A DNA stretch of 64,000 nucleotides, taken from Ophiura sarsii. Taxonomy: Eukaryota; Echinodermata; Ophiuroidea; Amphilepidida; Ophiuridae. Below the pieces are notes generated by a model, which did not search any database, was not told the DNA's origin, and worked only from the letters and a program-made list of their open reading frames with translations. Positions 21,992-34,195 of the stretch are shown here, one piece after another. Where the stretch lies: contig CM069459.1 of NCBI GenBank assembly GCA_035610835.1, positions 30,912,366 to 30,976,365 on the forward strand, in the 5' to 3' direction. A program made the position numbers and the translations under genes. Position 1 is the stretch's first letter, and each line of letters opens with the position of its first letter.

Positions 21992-22258
21992 GATTGAATG
22001 ACAGGTGACGTCACACCGGGCAAAACGTGGCTAGTTGCCATTGTTCTTTGCCCGGCAGTTTGCGCGCGCATCCTGTTTTGTTTAGGACCCGTGCTTTTAA
22101 AACTCGCGCCAAAGGATTATAAAGGGCAATACGGCATAGCGGACAGTGTTGTGGTCATATGCTGCTCCCTCAAGCGTGTATCGTCAGTCCAGTCCCTTCG
22201 ACCGTTGCGTTTGTTGATAAACACTTGGATGTAAACAACGGTTAACGGTCACCTCATC
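21992..22258. mobile_element. MITE, orthologue of 4006-4267
   Basis: TA-flanked, with the same right end (GATGAGGTGACCGTTAACC inverted) and a slightly diverged left end GATTGAATGACAGGTGACG. Confidence 0.6.
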
Positions 22259-22403
22259 TATATCCGCACTACTCACGCACTTCAATTTGTCTACGCGACG
22301 AATTTGTACACCTTTTGTACCCTTTAAATGTAAAAGGTAGTGTAGAAATGTAAAAGGTAGTATAGAAATGTGAAAGGTAGTGTAGAAATGTGAAAGGTAG
22401 TGT

Positions 22404-22535
22404 TTAGGGTTAGGATTAGAGCTAGGGTTAGGGTTAAAGCTAGGGTTAGGGTTATTGCTAGGGTTAGGGTTATGGGTAGGTGTAGGGTTAGAGCTAGGGT
22501 TAGAGCTAGGCTTGGGGTTTGGGTTAGAGCTAGGG
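22404..22535 (+). repeat. degenerate TTAGGG/GCTAGGG tract, copy B
   Basis: Counterpart of 4404-4540 with a slightly different unit count. Confidence 0.75.
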
Positions 22536-22915
22536 TTCCCCGAACCCCCGAACTCCGAACGCCGAACCCCGAAGCACGAAGGAAATATCATGTATTCATG
22601 CTCCTGATTCTTAAGGAAGACTGAAGAAGAGTGGCCTGTCAACAGTATTGACAACAAACCTTTGAAAGATGATCAAGAAGTAAAAACAACCAAGAGAAAG
22701 AGAGTGGTAGTAAAGGAGACGAGAGTGAGTGTGAACTGTCAATGATTTGAAATAATAAAGCACACTCAAAGGAAAACATTTTAAGAAGAGATCGGAGGAA
22801 AAGAGCCACATAAATTGAAAGACGGATGGAATCCAGAGTAGGCGGGCGTTTAGAGCGTCTGCTCTACCTGATAACAGTAGGAAGGAGTAACATGATCTCC
22901 CAGTCAAGACAAAAG

Positions 22916-22920
22916 GTACT
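22916..22920 (+). other. empty insertion site of the LTR compound element
   Basis: GTACT occurs once here, in AAAGGTACTAAACATC. In copy A the same GTACT is duplicated on both sides of the 4.9-kb insertion. Confidence 0.9.
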
Positions 22921-24231
22921 AAACATCATAAAGAAAGTGCACAGTGAGCAAGCAACCTACACAGCAAAAACGGCCCTACATCTTGTGAGTAAAGCAACTG
23001 ACTGATAGTGTGATACAGCTAACAATATCTTAGTGCACCGGGACAGCGGTCGCGGTTATTTTACCGTTGTTGTAAATAGTAAAGGTAAATGTCGCGCGCA
23101 TTTATCTACCGGACTTTAATTTCTAGGAATGTATGTCCTTCAAGTAGGGATACAAGTCCGATATGGACTGCCAGTTTTTATAGATAGGCCTCATTAGTTT
23201 CAAGGAAGTCCGAGCTTGGACTATCAGTCCTCAGCAGTTATTGTCTTAAGTCCGAGTCTGGACTATCAGTCCTTTATAGGAATTAGTGTTCCACTAACCA
23301 CTTGTAAGGAAAGGGACATGTTCATTTCATTTGATAATGTAAATATCAACGGCACATTGTTATAAAATAGAAAAGAATGATTCGGGGGGGGGGGGGGCAC
23401 CCCATTCCCGGTTGGGGATAAACATGTGGTACCAGTCAGACGATGCTACGAAGAGAAATATCGACCGGTGCCGTGTTACTTCAAAAGTTTGAGATTGAGA
23501 TCCCAAATCCCCTCGACGGTCTTGTACTTTGACCATCATTTACTGAGCTAAATATAGGAATTTTCGAACGTGTGTGACCGGTTGTTATTAAACATTTACG
23601 AAAGTGGATATTTACGCACTGTTGCGTGAGCTTCTATAGGATTTTCACGTATTTGTCTCGTTTCAATAAAACACAACAGACATTTTATCAATACTATAAT
23701 TAACGGTCAACTTTAATAAATAAATACTATTTTACCAACCTACGGTGTTTTACAATAGACAATATAACAACAAATATTAACAAACACCGGTGAACGTCAG
23801 TTAATATTAAAGATCCACCAAAGTGTAAACAACACATGTATTTTATATCAAAATAAAGACAAAATCACAAAGATTTCGAAAATAAACACTTTAATTTTTT
23901 ATGAACGATCCATTAAAGGGAAAGAAGAAATTTACAAAAATGATAAATGCGCCCAAAATACGATCTTCGTATTTTGAAAAACCTGCTCTACCAGGCAACA
24001 CAGAGGAGAAATCATAGTAAGCAAACAATGCACAAGTGTAAAACTGTGACAAAGCCTATATGTCTACACACACTCTTTACTATGTTAGCCCTTTCCCATC
24101 ATCATGCCTTGCTGAACAATTGATGACCGCGCGAACTTAAAACATCTGTATCCATGCTGTGTGCATTCAAAACCATACAATCACGAGTGTATTAGCCGTA
24201 TTATCACATTCAGTGAATGAATAGATCGAGG

Positions 24232-24558
24232 TCATGATACTGTTTGTAAAGTGTCATCAGCAAAGCGAAGATTCCACATTGCCCTTCCAGCAACGATGCA
24301 GCCTGGTCTGTATTTCAGCCTGTCCTCTACTTGTCGCATGATGGTTTCACCACAGGCATTAAAGAGTAGGGGTGATACAATGCAACCCTGACGGACTCCT
24401 TGCTCAAAGGGGAACTGATCTGTGTGGCCTTCTGCTAAACGTATAACTCCACTAGCTTTTGTATACAGCTTCTCCAGCAGCCAGACTAGGAGTGTTCTGG
24501 TGTGCCAAATTAAATTAGTAATTTCCATAAGGCACCACCCCTGGTCCCCAAACCTCAA
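24232..24558 (-). pseudogene. LINE reverse-transcriptase fragment, copy B
   Basis: A 108-codon minus-strand frame holds QGVRQGCIVSPLLFN and NLRFADDT, two core RT blocks of non-LTR retrotransposons including the catalytic FADD. The fragment lacks the endonuclease domain, the earlier RT blocks and the C-terminus, so it is an internal relic and not an active gene. It is less damaged than copy A (11118-11420). Which LINE clade it comes from cannot be decided from this piece. Confidence 0.8.
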
Positions 24559-25126
24559 ACAGCTGTATCTCCCCTTCTGTATTAGCTATACCAATGCCAT
24601 TTTGCAGGCAGATAGCTTGTCATTATGGCTTTAAAAAGATACCAGATTTGTTGAGATAGCTTTTGTGGTTTTAAAAATATTCAAGGAATATGACAGCATG
24701 AAACTAAAAAGTGTAACAGCACCACCCTATTAGGAGACGAGCTCATAACGCGTGACCATATATATGCAGCGTTGGAAATACATGACTTTCCACCCAGGGT
24801 TGACTAGGTAGAAACTACACACTTTGTGGACATAGAATATTTCTAACCCTAACTTTTACAAAAGGAAATAAACTAAGTGGTCCTGGTGGGAACTCAACCA
24901 CTAGACTAGCTGATCCCTCGTATTATTACGGAATAAAGCAATACTATATACTATTATGATCACAGTAGAAAACAGAAATGGCTACGTCGGCATGAATAAT
25001 AAATGTATCAAAAGTTCCACACGATAAAGTTGGTGCATGCCGTGAAGTTGGCCATAGGCCTAATACACTGTTGAGTCGGAGGACGATCAGTAGTAAAAGT
25101 TGTCATCAAAATAATATGATCAGTAC

Positions 25127-25362
25127 ACTTGACTAATCCCTCTCCCCACTCCCACATGGAAACGGGAGAGCTTAACTAATCCCTCTCACCACTCCCAAGG
25201 GAAAACGGGAGAGCTTGACTAATCCCTCACACCGCTCCCAAGGGGAATAAGAGAGTTTGACTAATCTCTTTCACCACTCCCCAAGCTTGGGAAACGGGAG
25301 AGTTGGTCTAATCCCTCTCACTACTCTCCAAGGGAAACGGGAGGGTTTGACTAATCCCTCTG
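25127..25362. repeat. ~45-bp minisatellite, copy B
   Basis: Same five-unit array as 11995-12222, with small indels (for example an extra AAGCTTGG). Confidence 0.75.
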
Positions 25363-25787
25363 GCGTTAATGGGTATGGCCGCACGTCAAAATTGCAAAAG
25401 CAATATTATTATATTGTGCGCAGCTAAATATAGCCACCAATGTATTATTACGATAACAGATAATTAGTGCCGTGAAGAAGAAAATTACTGACAAGACCAA
25501 AGTAATCACGCCCATTCGTCGTAAACAGTTTAGCTACAGAGAGGTTTCAATTTAGCTGCAGAAAGACTTACATTGTAGAGAGACTTGCATTTAGCTGCAG
25601 AGAGACTTGCATTTTGCTGCAGAGAAAGCGTATTACCTAAGCGCAATCTCATCCGACAATACCAACTCAAAGTTTATAAACGGACACGTCCTTCATTATC
25701 GACAGTTATACTGTACATATAAGACGCAAAATACGGAGACGCGTTTAAAATATCGCGGTATTAATTGAAATTAGAGCATCACATAGT

Positions 25788-26852
25788 ATGGATACACATT
25801 CTATGACGATTGGTGTTATTATTAGCGCAATATCCAAAAATGGCACTAATCACTGTCCATACGAAGACACTCTCAACTTAACGGATCCTGAATTGGCCGC
25901 CAAATCTGTGTACCCGACAGATGATCTAATTTTATTACACACACTGATATACTCGGTCGTCTTTTTGGGGGTGTTTGGGAATCTGGCTTTCCTCTTCATG
26001 GTGATGCGAGTTCCATCTGTCCGTTCGGCTGTAACCACGTATTTGACACACCTGGCAGTTTGCGATATTAGCTTTCTACTATCTCTGATTTTCTTCATGA
26101 ACACATCCGGACCATTAGATGCGGCGGAAGATGTTATTTTCAAGTCTGTTTGGGGATGCCATTTCCTCCATTTATCTGCGAATCTTTGGGCGATTGCATC
26201 AGTTGGAATAGTGACTTTGATCTCAATTGAACGCTATTTTGCCATCTGTAAACCATTGAAAGCTTTGATACTGAAAGGTGGCAAGCGTAACGTCAAGATT
26301 CTTGGAGGGATTTGGATTGCAGCCTTAACAGTAGATGCTCTGACGTGGATCGTATCTTACGAGTATAAACGGTATTGTATCATCTGGCCCCAGACTCCAG
26401 ATTATCAAAGTATGCCAACAGTTCTTACGCGATGTATACCCTTCACCTTTGAGCGCAATCACTTTACTGATATAGCGTTCCCGTTCGCAATGACAGTATT
26501 GTTCTTTTTGGCGATCATCGTGAACTGTACCTTAAATATCCTGATCGTTATTGCATTAAGCAACCGCAGAGTGGCAAGAAGCCAAGCTGATCGCGTCCGA
26601 AATCAAGTTGTTCGGACTCTGATTCTAAACACCGTCGTATTTTTTCTTTGTCAGGCCCCCCATAGGTTATCTAGTTTGGGTGATATGTTGGATTATTTCG
26701 ATATTCATTTATACACCGCTGATCAATTTTTTCTCTTGGAAGCTTTAGGTCATTTTTGTCTTTTTTTAAATTCCGTGATTAATCCGATTCTATATGTGGT
26801 AACGTGTCAGTACTACCGACGGTGTATGCTGCAGGCGTTCTGTTTTAAGTAG
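25788..26852 (+). CDS. class A (rhodopsin-like) G protein-coupled receptor, copy B
   Basis: A 354-residue single-exon receptor of the same length and architecture as copy A: GN in TM1, LAVCD in TM2, Cys124, ERY, FFLCQAP in TM6 and NPILY in TM7. The start ATG at 25788 has no upstream in-frame ATG. It differs from copy A at residue 81 (A), 122 (W, two residues before Cys124), 224 (N) and 324 (C, in TM7). All hallmark motifs are intact, so both copies could be functional; nothing in the sequence tells which ligand binds. The upstream tandem repeats and the TATAAG-like sequence about 70 bp before the ATG are shared with copy A. Confidence 0.9.
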   Translation: MDTHSMTIGVIISAISKNGTNHCPYEDTLNLTDPELAAKSVYPTDDLILLHTLIYSVVFLGVFGNLAFLFMVMRVPSVRSAVTTYLTHLAVCDISFLLSLIFFMNTSGPLDAAEDVIFKSVWGCHFLHLSANLWAIASVGIVTLISIERYFAICKPLKALILKGGKRNVKILGGIWIAALTVDALTWIVSYEYKRYCIIWPQTPDYQSMPTVLTRCIPFTFERNHFTDIAFPFAMTVLFFLAIIVNCTLNILIVIALSNRRVARSQADRVRNQVVRTLILNTVVFFLCQAPHRLSSLGDMLDYFDIHLYTADQFFLLEALGHFCLFLNSVINPILYVVTCQYYRRCMLQAFCFK

Positions 26853-26958
26853 TAGATGTCTATCAACACACACCCATATTACCATGATTACCAATTGACT
26901 GGGAGGATCGGCTACAGGTACAAGAAATTCTTTGGTTGTTGGCGATGTAAAAAAATTA

Positions 26959-27470
26959 ACTATACAGGTAATGAATGGGCTTTTAACTCTAAAAATATAT
27001 ATCCTACCTACAAATATTAAATCATAAAGTTGTTGAGAAATTTATCTTCTTTAATATGAGATATTGCGCGTTAGGATCGGTTGAATATTGAAGAAGTGAC
27101 GATCCAAAATGTAAGGCAATGTCACAATATCATTTTAACATTTTACTATTAACACCGGGGTGAGTATGACAGGTAGCGTGTGTGTGGCGTATTGATGGCC
27201 GACTATCCAATCTGCGCATGCACCCCCAATTGCACTACCGGTAATCGATAAAGTACCAGTAGCTGGGTCCGCGTGTAGAAAAGAAAAGTGTGAAAATGAA
27301 AATCGGACTTCACCTTACATTTTGGAGTGGCACTTCCTTAATAATCACCCAATCTTAACGTGCAATATCTCATATTAAAGAAGATAAATTTCTCAACAAC
27401 TTTATGATTTAATATTTGTAGGTAGGATATATATTTTTAGAGCTAAAAGCCCATTTATTACCTGTATAGT
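26959..27470. mobile_element. 512-bp MITE, copy B
   Basis: Same length and ends (ACTATACAGG inverted) as 13847-14358, about 105 bases after the GPCR stop, as in A. It was there before the duplication. Confidence 0.75.
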
Positions 27471-27776
27471 AACTTTTTTTGATGACTGTATGTAGGCTAT
27501 CACGGATGTAACAACGTGATTATCGTGTAAAACCGGATGAAATCGTATAAAAAATAACAACGTATCGTGTAAAACTGAACGTTATCATGTAACCATCGGT
27601 ATAAATCATATAAGAACCTAATGAGATCATTTAAAATTCAGTGTAATTGTATTAAGGGTGACGCAGCCATGTGAAACTGTTATCCTAGTATTTGGTACAG
27701 TTTGCTTCTGGCTCCTTAAAGCGTTTTAACTAAAGTTATCTCATCCTCCTCTTCGTGTTTGTTTAACACTTTCCAC

Positions 27777-27983
27777 GTGGTTTTACCATACTACACAAAA
27801 ATATTTTATTCTTCAGAAACCTTTCCTAGCTTTTAAGGTCTATCTCAAGTATTACTGAATCAATACCAGGTGTGTTTGTACTTATCTTAGTGCGTTTCTC
27901 ATAGTGATTCAAAATATCATTTATCTTGACATTTTTGAAACATTTTGTGAAATTGTGGCAAGTCGTCTGCTGCGTGAAAAGTG
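27777..27983. mobile_element. TTAA MITE, copy B
   Basis: TTAA-CACTTTCCACGTGG at left and CGTGAAAAGTG-TTAA at right; orthologue of 14654-14870. Confidence 0.6.
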
Positions 27984-28202
27984 TTAAAATATGTTTTTTA
28001 CTCTGTATGTATATTTTGTAGAATTTTTAAATTCTTAACACTTTCCACGCGGCAGGCGTCTGCAGACGACATACAAAATGTCACAAAATATTTCAAAAAT
28101 GTCAGAATTATTGAGTTTCATTACCATAGTATGTGTACCGTCGCGGCAAAAGGGGTGCAGCTGTCTGTAGAATGCATTTTGAGATGTTGATGGAATTAGG
28201 CA

Positions 28203-28590
28203 TGAATATTAATCATTCTTAAAGAGCTAAGAAAGTGTAAGCAATCTCAATGGTTTTCAGAGAAATCGTCGACATTTACCTGACATAATATAACCCGGGA
28301 GGTGGGGCTTACGTTTTAACAGTGCGTCCGACCTTCAACAATGCGTAGTTTGCTCCATAACGCCTACTTCTGCAGTGCATCTTTGGCGCCTTTCCTGCGC
28401 TTATGCCGGCGCCGCGTCCCTTACGCATGGTGTACTCATCGCATGGGATTGGATGGAATGTTTGTGGGTTATTCGATCCTAGCAGGGGTAAAAGTTGTAC
28501 TTATTTCTTTGATAAATGTCTAAAATATGATTGTTTAAGAATGATAATAAAGGTATTGTTTATAGACCGTACCTGTTATATTGTCTGACA
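28203..28590 (+). repeat. block X, left of minisatellite B
   Basis: Third copy of the ~400-bp block (see 15091), with a short deletion where A reads CAAAAGTGGACAATAAAATG. Confidence 0.75.
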
Positions 28591-28713
28591 TAAATGCGTT
28601 CGGTAGTATTATTTTTTGCGTAGAACGGCGTCGTTGTTCTACTTAAGATAATACTATCGTCCGCATTTATGTCAGACAATATAACACGGGTACGGCCTAA
28701 AAACGATACCTTT
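28549..28713. repeat. near-perfect long hairpin at array edge (B)
   Basis: Arms of about 78 bases (28549-28626 and 28636-28713) with a 9-base loop around GGCGTCGTT. The right arm ends about 10 bases before the first 42-bp unit. Same structure in A, interrupted there by the TTAA MITE. Confidence 0.8.
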
Positions 28714-28719
28714 ATTCTC

Positions 28720-31700
28720 TAAGTGTAATACTGTAACACCAGTATTGAATATTAATCAATATAATCGTGTAATACCAGACGTTTTCGTGAATATTAATCA
28801 ATGTAATACTGTAACACCAGACGTTATCGTTAATATTAATCAGTGTAATACTGTAACACCAGACGTTTTCGTGAATATTAATCAATGTAATACTGTAACA
28901 CCAGAAGTTATCGTTAATATTAATCAGTGTAATACTGTAACACCAGACGTTTTCGTGAATATTAATCAATATAATCGTGTAATACCAGGCGTTATCGTGA
29001 ATATTAATCAATGTAATACTGTAACACCAGAAGTTATCGTTAATATTAATCAGTGTAATACTGTAACACCAGACGTTTTCGTGAATATTAATCAATATAA
29101 TCGTGTAATACCAGGCGTTATCGTGAATATTAATCAATGTAATACTGTAACACCAGAAGTTATCGTTAATATTAATCAGTGTAATACTGTAACACCAGAC
29201 GTTTTCGTGAATATTAATCAATGTAATCGTGTAATACCAGACGTGATCGTGAATAATTATCAATGTAATACTGTTACACCAGACGTTTTCGTGAATATTA
29301 ATCAATGTAATACTGTAACACCAGAAGTTATCGTTAATATTAATCAGTGTAATACTGTAACACCAGACGTTTTCGTGAATATTGATCAATATAATCGTGT
29401 AATACCAGACGTTATCGTGAATATTAATCAATGTAATACTGTAACACCAGAAGTTATCGTTAATATTAATCAGTGTAATACTGTAACACCAGACGTTTTC
29501 GTGAATATTAATCAATATAATCGTGTAATACCAGGCGTTATCGTGAATATTAATCAATGTAATACTGTTACACCAGAAGTTATCGTTAATATTAATCAGT
29601 GTAATACTGTAACACCAGACGTTTTCGTGAATATTAATCAATGTAATCGTGTAATACCAGACGTGATCGTGAATAATTATTAATGTAATACTGTAACACC
29701 AGAAGTTATCGTGAATATTAATCAGTGTAATACTGTAACACCAGACGTGTTCGTGAATATTAATCAATATAATCGTGTAATACCAGACGTTTTCGTGAAT
29801 ATTAATCAGTGTAATTCTGTAACACCAGACGTTATCGTGAATATTAATCAATGTAATACTGTAACGCCAGACGTTTTCGTGAATATTAATCAATATATTA
29901 GTAATCGTGTATTACCAGACGTTATCGTGAATAATTATCAATGTAATACTGTTACACCAGACGTTTTCGTAAATATTAATCAATGTAATACTGTAACACC
30001 AGAAGTTATCGTTAATATTAATCAGTGTAATACTGTAACACCAGACGTTTTCGTGAATATTAATCAATATAATCGTGTAATACCAGACGTTATCGTGAAT
30101 ATTAATCAATGTAATACTGTAACACCAGAAGTTATCGTCAATATTAATCAGTGTAATACTGTAACACCAGACGTTATCGTGAATATTAATCAATATAATC
30201 GTGTAATACCAGACGTTTTCGTGAATATTAATCAATGTAATCGTGTAATACCAGACGTGATCGTGAATAATTATCAATGTAATACTGTAACACCAGACAT
30301 TATCATGAATATTAATCAATGTAATACTGTAACACCAGAAGTTATCGTTAATATTAATCAGTGTAATACTGTAACACCAGACGTTATCGTGAATATTAAT
30401 CAATATAATCGTGTAATACCAGGCGTTATCGTGAATATTAATCAATGTAATATTGTAACACCAGAAGTTATCGTTAATATTAATCAGTGTAATACTGTAA
30501 CACCAGACGTTTTCGTGAATATTAATCAATGTAATACTGTAACACCAGAAGTTATCGTTAATATTAATCAGTGTAATACTGTAACACCAGACGTTTTCGT
30601 GAATATTAATCAATATAATCGTGTAATACCAGGCGTTATCGTGAATATTAATCAATGTAATACTGTAACACCAGAAGTTATCGTTAATATTAATCAGTGT
30701 AATACTGTAACACCAGACGTTTTCGTGAATATTAATCAATATAATCGTGTAATACCAGGCGTTATCGTGAATATTAATCAATGTAATACTGTAACACCAG
30801 AAGTTATCGTTAATATTAATCAGTGTAATACTGTAACACCAGACGTTTTCGTGAATATTAATCAATGTAATCGTGTAATACCAGACGTGATCGTGAATAA
30901 TTATCAATGTAATACTGTTACACCAGACGTTTTCGTGAATATTAATCAATGTAATACTGTAACACCAGAAGTTATCGTTAATATTAATCAGTGTAATACT
31001 GTAACACCAGACGTTTTCGTGAATATTGATCAATATAATCGTGTAATACCAGACGTTATCGTGAATATTAATCAATGTAATACTGTAACACCAGAAGTTA
31101 TCGTTAATATTAATCAGTGTAATACTGTAACACCAGACGTTTTCGTGAATATTAATCAATATAATCGTGTAATACCAGGCGTTATCGTGAATATTAATCA
31201 ATGTAATACTGTTACACCAGAAGTTATCGTTAATATTTATCAGTGTAATACTGTAACACCAGACGTTTTCGTGAATATTAATCAATGTAATCGTGTAATA
31301 CCAGACGTGATCGTGAATAATTATTAATGTAATACTGTAACACCAGAAGTTATCGTGAATATTAATCAGTGTAATACTGTAACACCAGACGTGTTCGTGA
31401 ATATTAATCAATATAATCGTGTAATACCAGACGTTTTCGTGAATATTAATCAGTGTAATTCTGTAACACCAGACGTTATCGTGAATATTAATCAATGTAA
31501 TACTGTAACGCCAGACGTTTTCGTGAATATTAATCAATATATTAGTAATCGTGTATTACCAGACGTTATCGTGAATAATTATCAATGTAATACTGTTACA
31601 CCAGACGTTTTCGTGAATATTAATCAATGTAATACTGTAACACCAGAAGTTATCGTTAATATTAATCAGTGTAATACTGTAACACCAGACGTTTTCGTGA

Positions 31701-34145
31701 ATATTAATCAATATAATCGTGTAATACCAGACGTTATCGTGAATATTAATCAATGTAATACTGTAACACCAGAAGTTATCGTCAATATTAATCAGTGTAA
31801 TACTGTAACACCAGACGTTATCGTGAATATTAATCAATATAATCGTGTAATACCAGACGTTTTCGTGAATATTAATCAATGTAATCGTGTAATACCAGAC
31901 GTGATCGTGAATAATTATCAATGTAATACTGTAACACCAGACATTATCATGAATATTAATCAATGTAATACTGTAACACCAGAAGTTATCGTTAATATTA
32001 ATCAGTGTAATACTGTAACACCAGACGTTATCGTGAATATTAATCAATATAATCGTGTAATACCAGGCGTTATCGTGAATATTAATCAATGTAATATTGT
32101 AACACCAGAAGTTATCGTTAATATTAATCAGTGTAATACTGTAACACCAGACGTTTTCGTGAATATTAATCAATGTAATCGTGTAATACCAGACGTGATC
32201 GTGAATAATTATCAATGTAATACTGTTACACCAGACGTTTTCGTGAATATTAATCAATGTAATACTGTAACACCAGAAGTTATCGTTAATATTAATCAGT
32301 GTAATACTGTAACACCAGACGTTTTCGTGAATATTAATCAATGTAATCGTGTATTACCAGACGTGATCGTGAATAATTATCAATGTAATACTGTAACACC
32401 AGACGTTTTCGTGAATATTAATCAATGTAATACTGTAACACCAGAAGTTATCGTCAATATTAATCAGTGTAATACTGTAACACCAGACGTTTTCGTGAAT
32501 ATTATTCAATATATTAGTAATCGTGTAATACTAGACGTTATCGTGAATATGAATCAATGTAATACTGTAACACCAGACGTTTTCGTGAATATTGATCAAT
32601 ATAATCGTGTAATAACAGACGTTATCGTGAATATTAATCAATATAATCGTGTAATACCAGACGTTATCGTGAATATTAATCAATGTAATACTGTAACACC
32701 AGAAGTTATCGTCAATATTAATCAGTGTAATACTGTAACACCAGACGTTTTCGTGAATATTAATCAATATAATAATAATAATGTATTTATTATTTGACAT
32801 TCACCAAACATATAGGTATGGTCAAAGTACACAAAGATAAGGAAACAAACAAACAAACAAACAAACAATATATTAGTAATCGTGTAATACTAGACGTTAT
32901 CGTGGATATTAATCAATGTAATACTGTAACACCAGAAGTTATCGTTAATTTTAATCAGTGTAATACTGTAACACCAGACGTTTTCGTGAATATTAATCAA
33001 TATAATCGTGTAATACCAGACATTATCGTGGATATTAATCAATGTAATACTGTAACACCAGAAGTTATCGTTAATATTAATCAGTGTAATACTGTAACAC
33101 CAGACGTTTTCGTGAATATTAATCAATGTAATCGTGTAATACCAGACGTTATCGTGAATATTAATCAATGTAATACTGTAACGCCAGACTTTATCGTGAA
33201 TATTAATCAGTGTTATACTATAACACCAGACGTTATCGTGAATATTAATCAATGTAATCGTGTAATACCAGGCGTTATCGTGAATATTAATCAATGTAAT
33301 ACTGTAACACCAGAAGTTATCGTTAATATTAATCAGTGTAATACTGTAACACCAGACGTTTTCGTGAATATTAATCAATATAATCGTGTAATACCAGACG
33401 TGATCGTGAATATTAATCAATGTAATACTGTAACACCAGAAGTTATCGTTAATATTAATCAGTGTAATACTGTAACACCAGACGTTTTCGTGAATATTAA
33501 TCAATATAATCGTGTAATACCAGACGTGATCGTGAATATTAATCAATGTAATACTGTAACACCAGACTTTATCGTGAATATTAATCAGTGTTATACTATA
33601 ACACCAGACGTTATCGTGAATATTAATCAATGTAATCGTGTAACACCAGACGTTATCGTGAATATTAATCAGTGTAATACTATAACACCAGACGTTAGTG
33701 TGAATATTAATCAATGTAATCGTGTAATAACAGACGTTATCGTGACTATTAATCAGTGTAATACTGTAACACCAGACTTTATCGTGAATATTAATCAGTG
33801 TAATACTATAACACCAGACGTTATTGTGAATATTAATCAATGTAATCGTGTAATACCAGACGTTATCGTGAATATTAATCAATATAATCGTGTAATACCA
33901 GACGTTATCGTGAATATTAATCAGTGTAATACTGTAACACCAGACTTTATCGTGAATATTAATAAGTGTAATACTATAACACCAGACGTTATCGTGAATA
34001 TTAATCAATGTAATGCTGTAACGCCAGCATTTATCGTGAATATTAATAAATGTAATCGTGTAATACCAGACGTTATCGTGAATATGAATCAGTGTAATAC
34101 TGTAACACCAGACATAATCATGAATGTTATAAGCGACTTCGTGTA
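28720..34145. repeat. 42-bp minisatellite array B
   Basis: About 5.4 kb, roughly 127 units, nearly twice array A. Same unit subtypes as A. A 1644-bp block (39 units, one being 48 bp) is repeated in tandem: the segment before ~30510 recurs up to ~32150. The last third (32870-34145) uses additional variants (GACTTTATCG, ACTATAACACC). Interrupted at 32765-32872. Both strands are open for long stretches because 42 is divisible by 3. Confidence 0.95.
32765..32872. repeat. insertion in array B ending in (AAAC)n
   Basis: AATAATAATAATG, then ~60 unique bases and an AAACAAACAAAC run, then the array resumes with the 48-bp unit type (ATATTAGTAATCG). A short retroposed fragment with a simple-sequence tail is possible. 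Confidence 0.5.
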
Positions 34146-34195
34146 ACACCAAACACAAGATAAACGTAAAGTAAAGTAAAATTAAGTGTCGTGCC

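Larger units (their letters stand above)
21337..34145 (+). repeat. segmental duplication copy B
   Basis: Matches copy A from 3691 in order and orientation. The last shared sequence is the 42-bp array, so the right end of the duplication cannot be placed exactly. Distance between the two GPCR starts is 13113 bases. Confidence 0.85.

Noticed and set aside
22184..22657. Proline/asparagine-rich protein (157 codons, minus strand)
   Set aside because: It is a translation of the degenerate TTAGGG/GCTAGGG tract.
15769..34146. Open frames of 390-600 codons on both strands in the 42-bp arrays as genes for repeat proteins
   Set aside because: The 42-bp unit is divisible by three and stop-free in one frame on each strand, so long frames arise automatically. 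There is no start context, signal peptide, unique terminal domain or splice structure.
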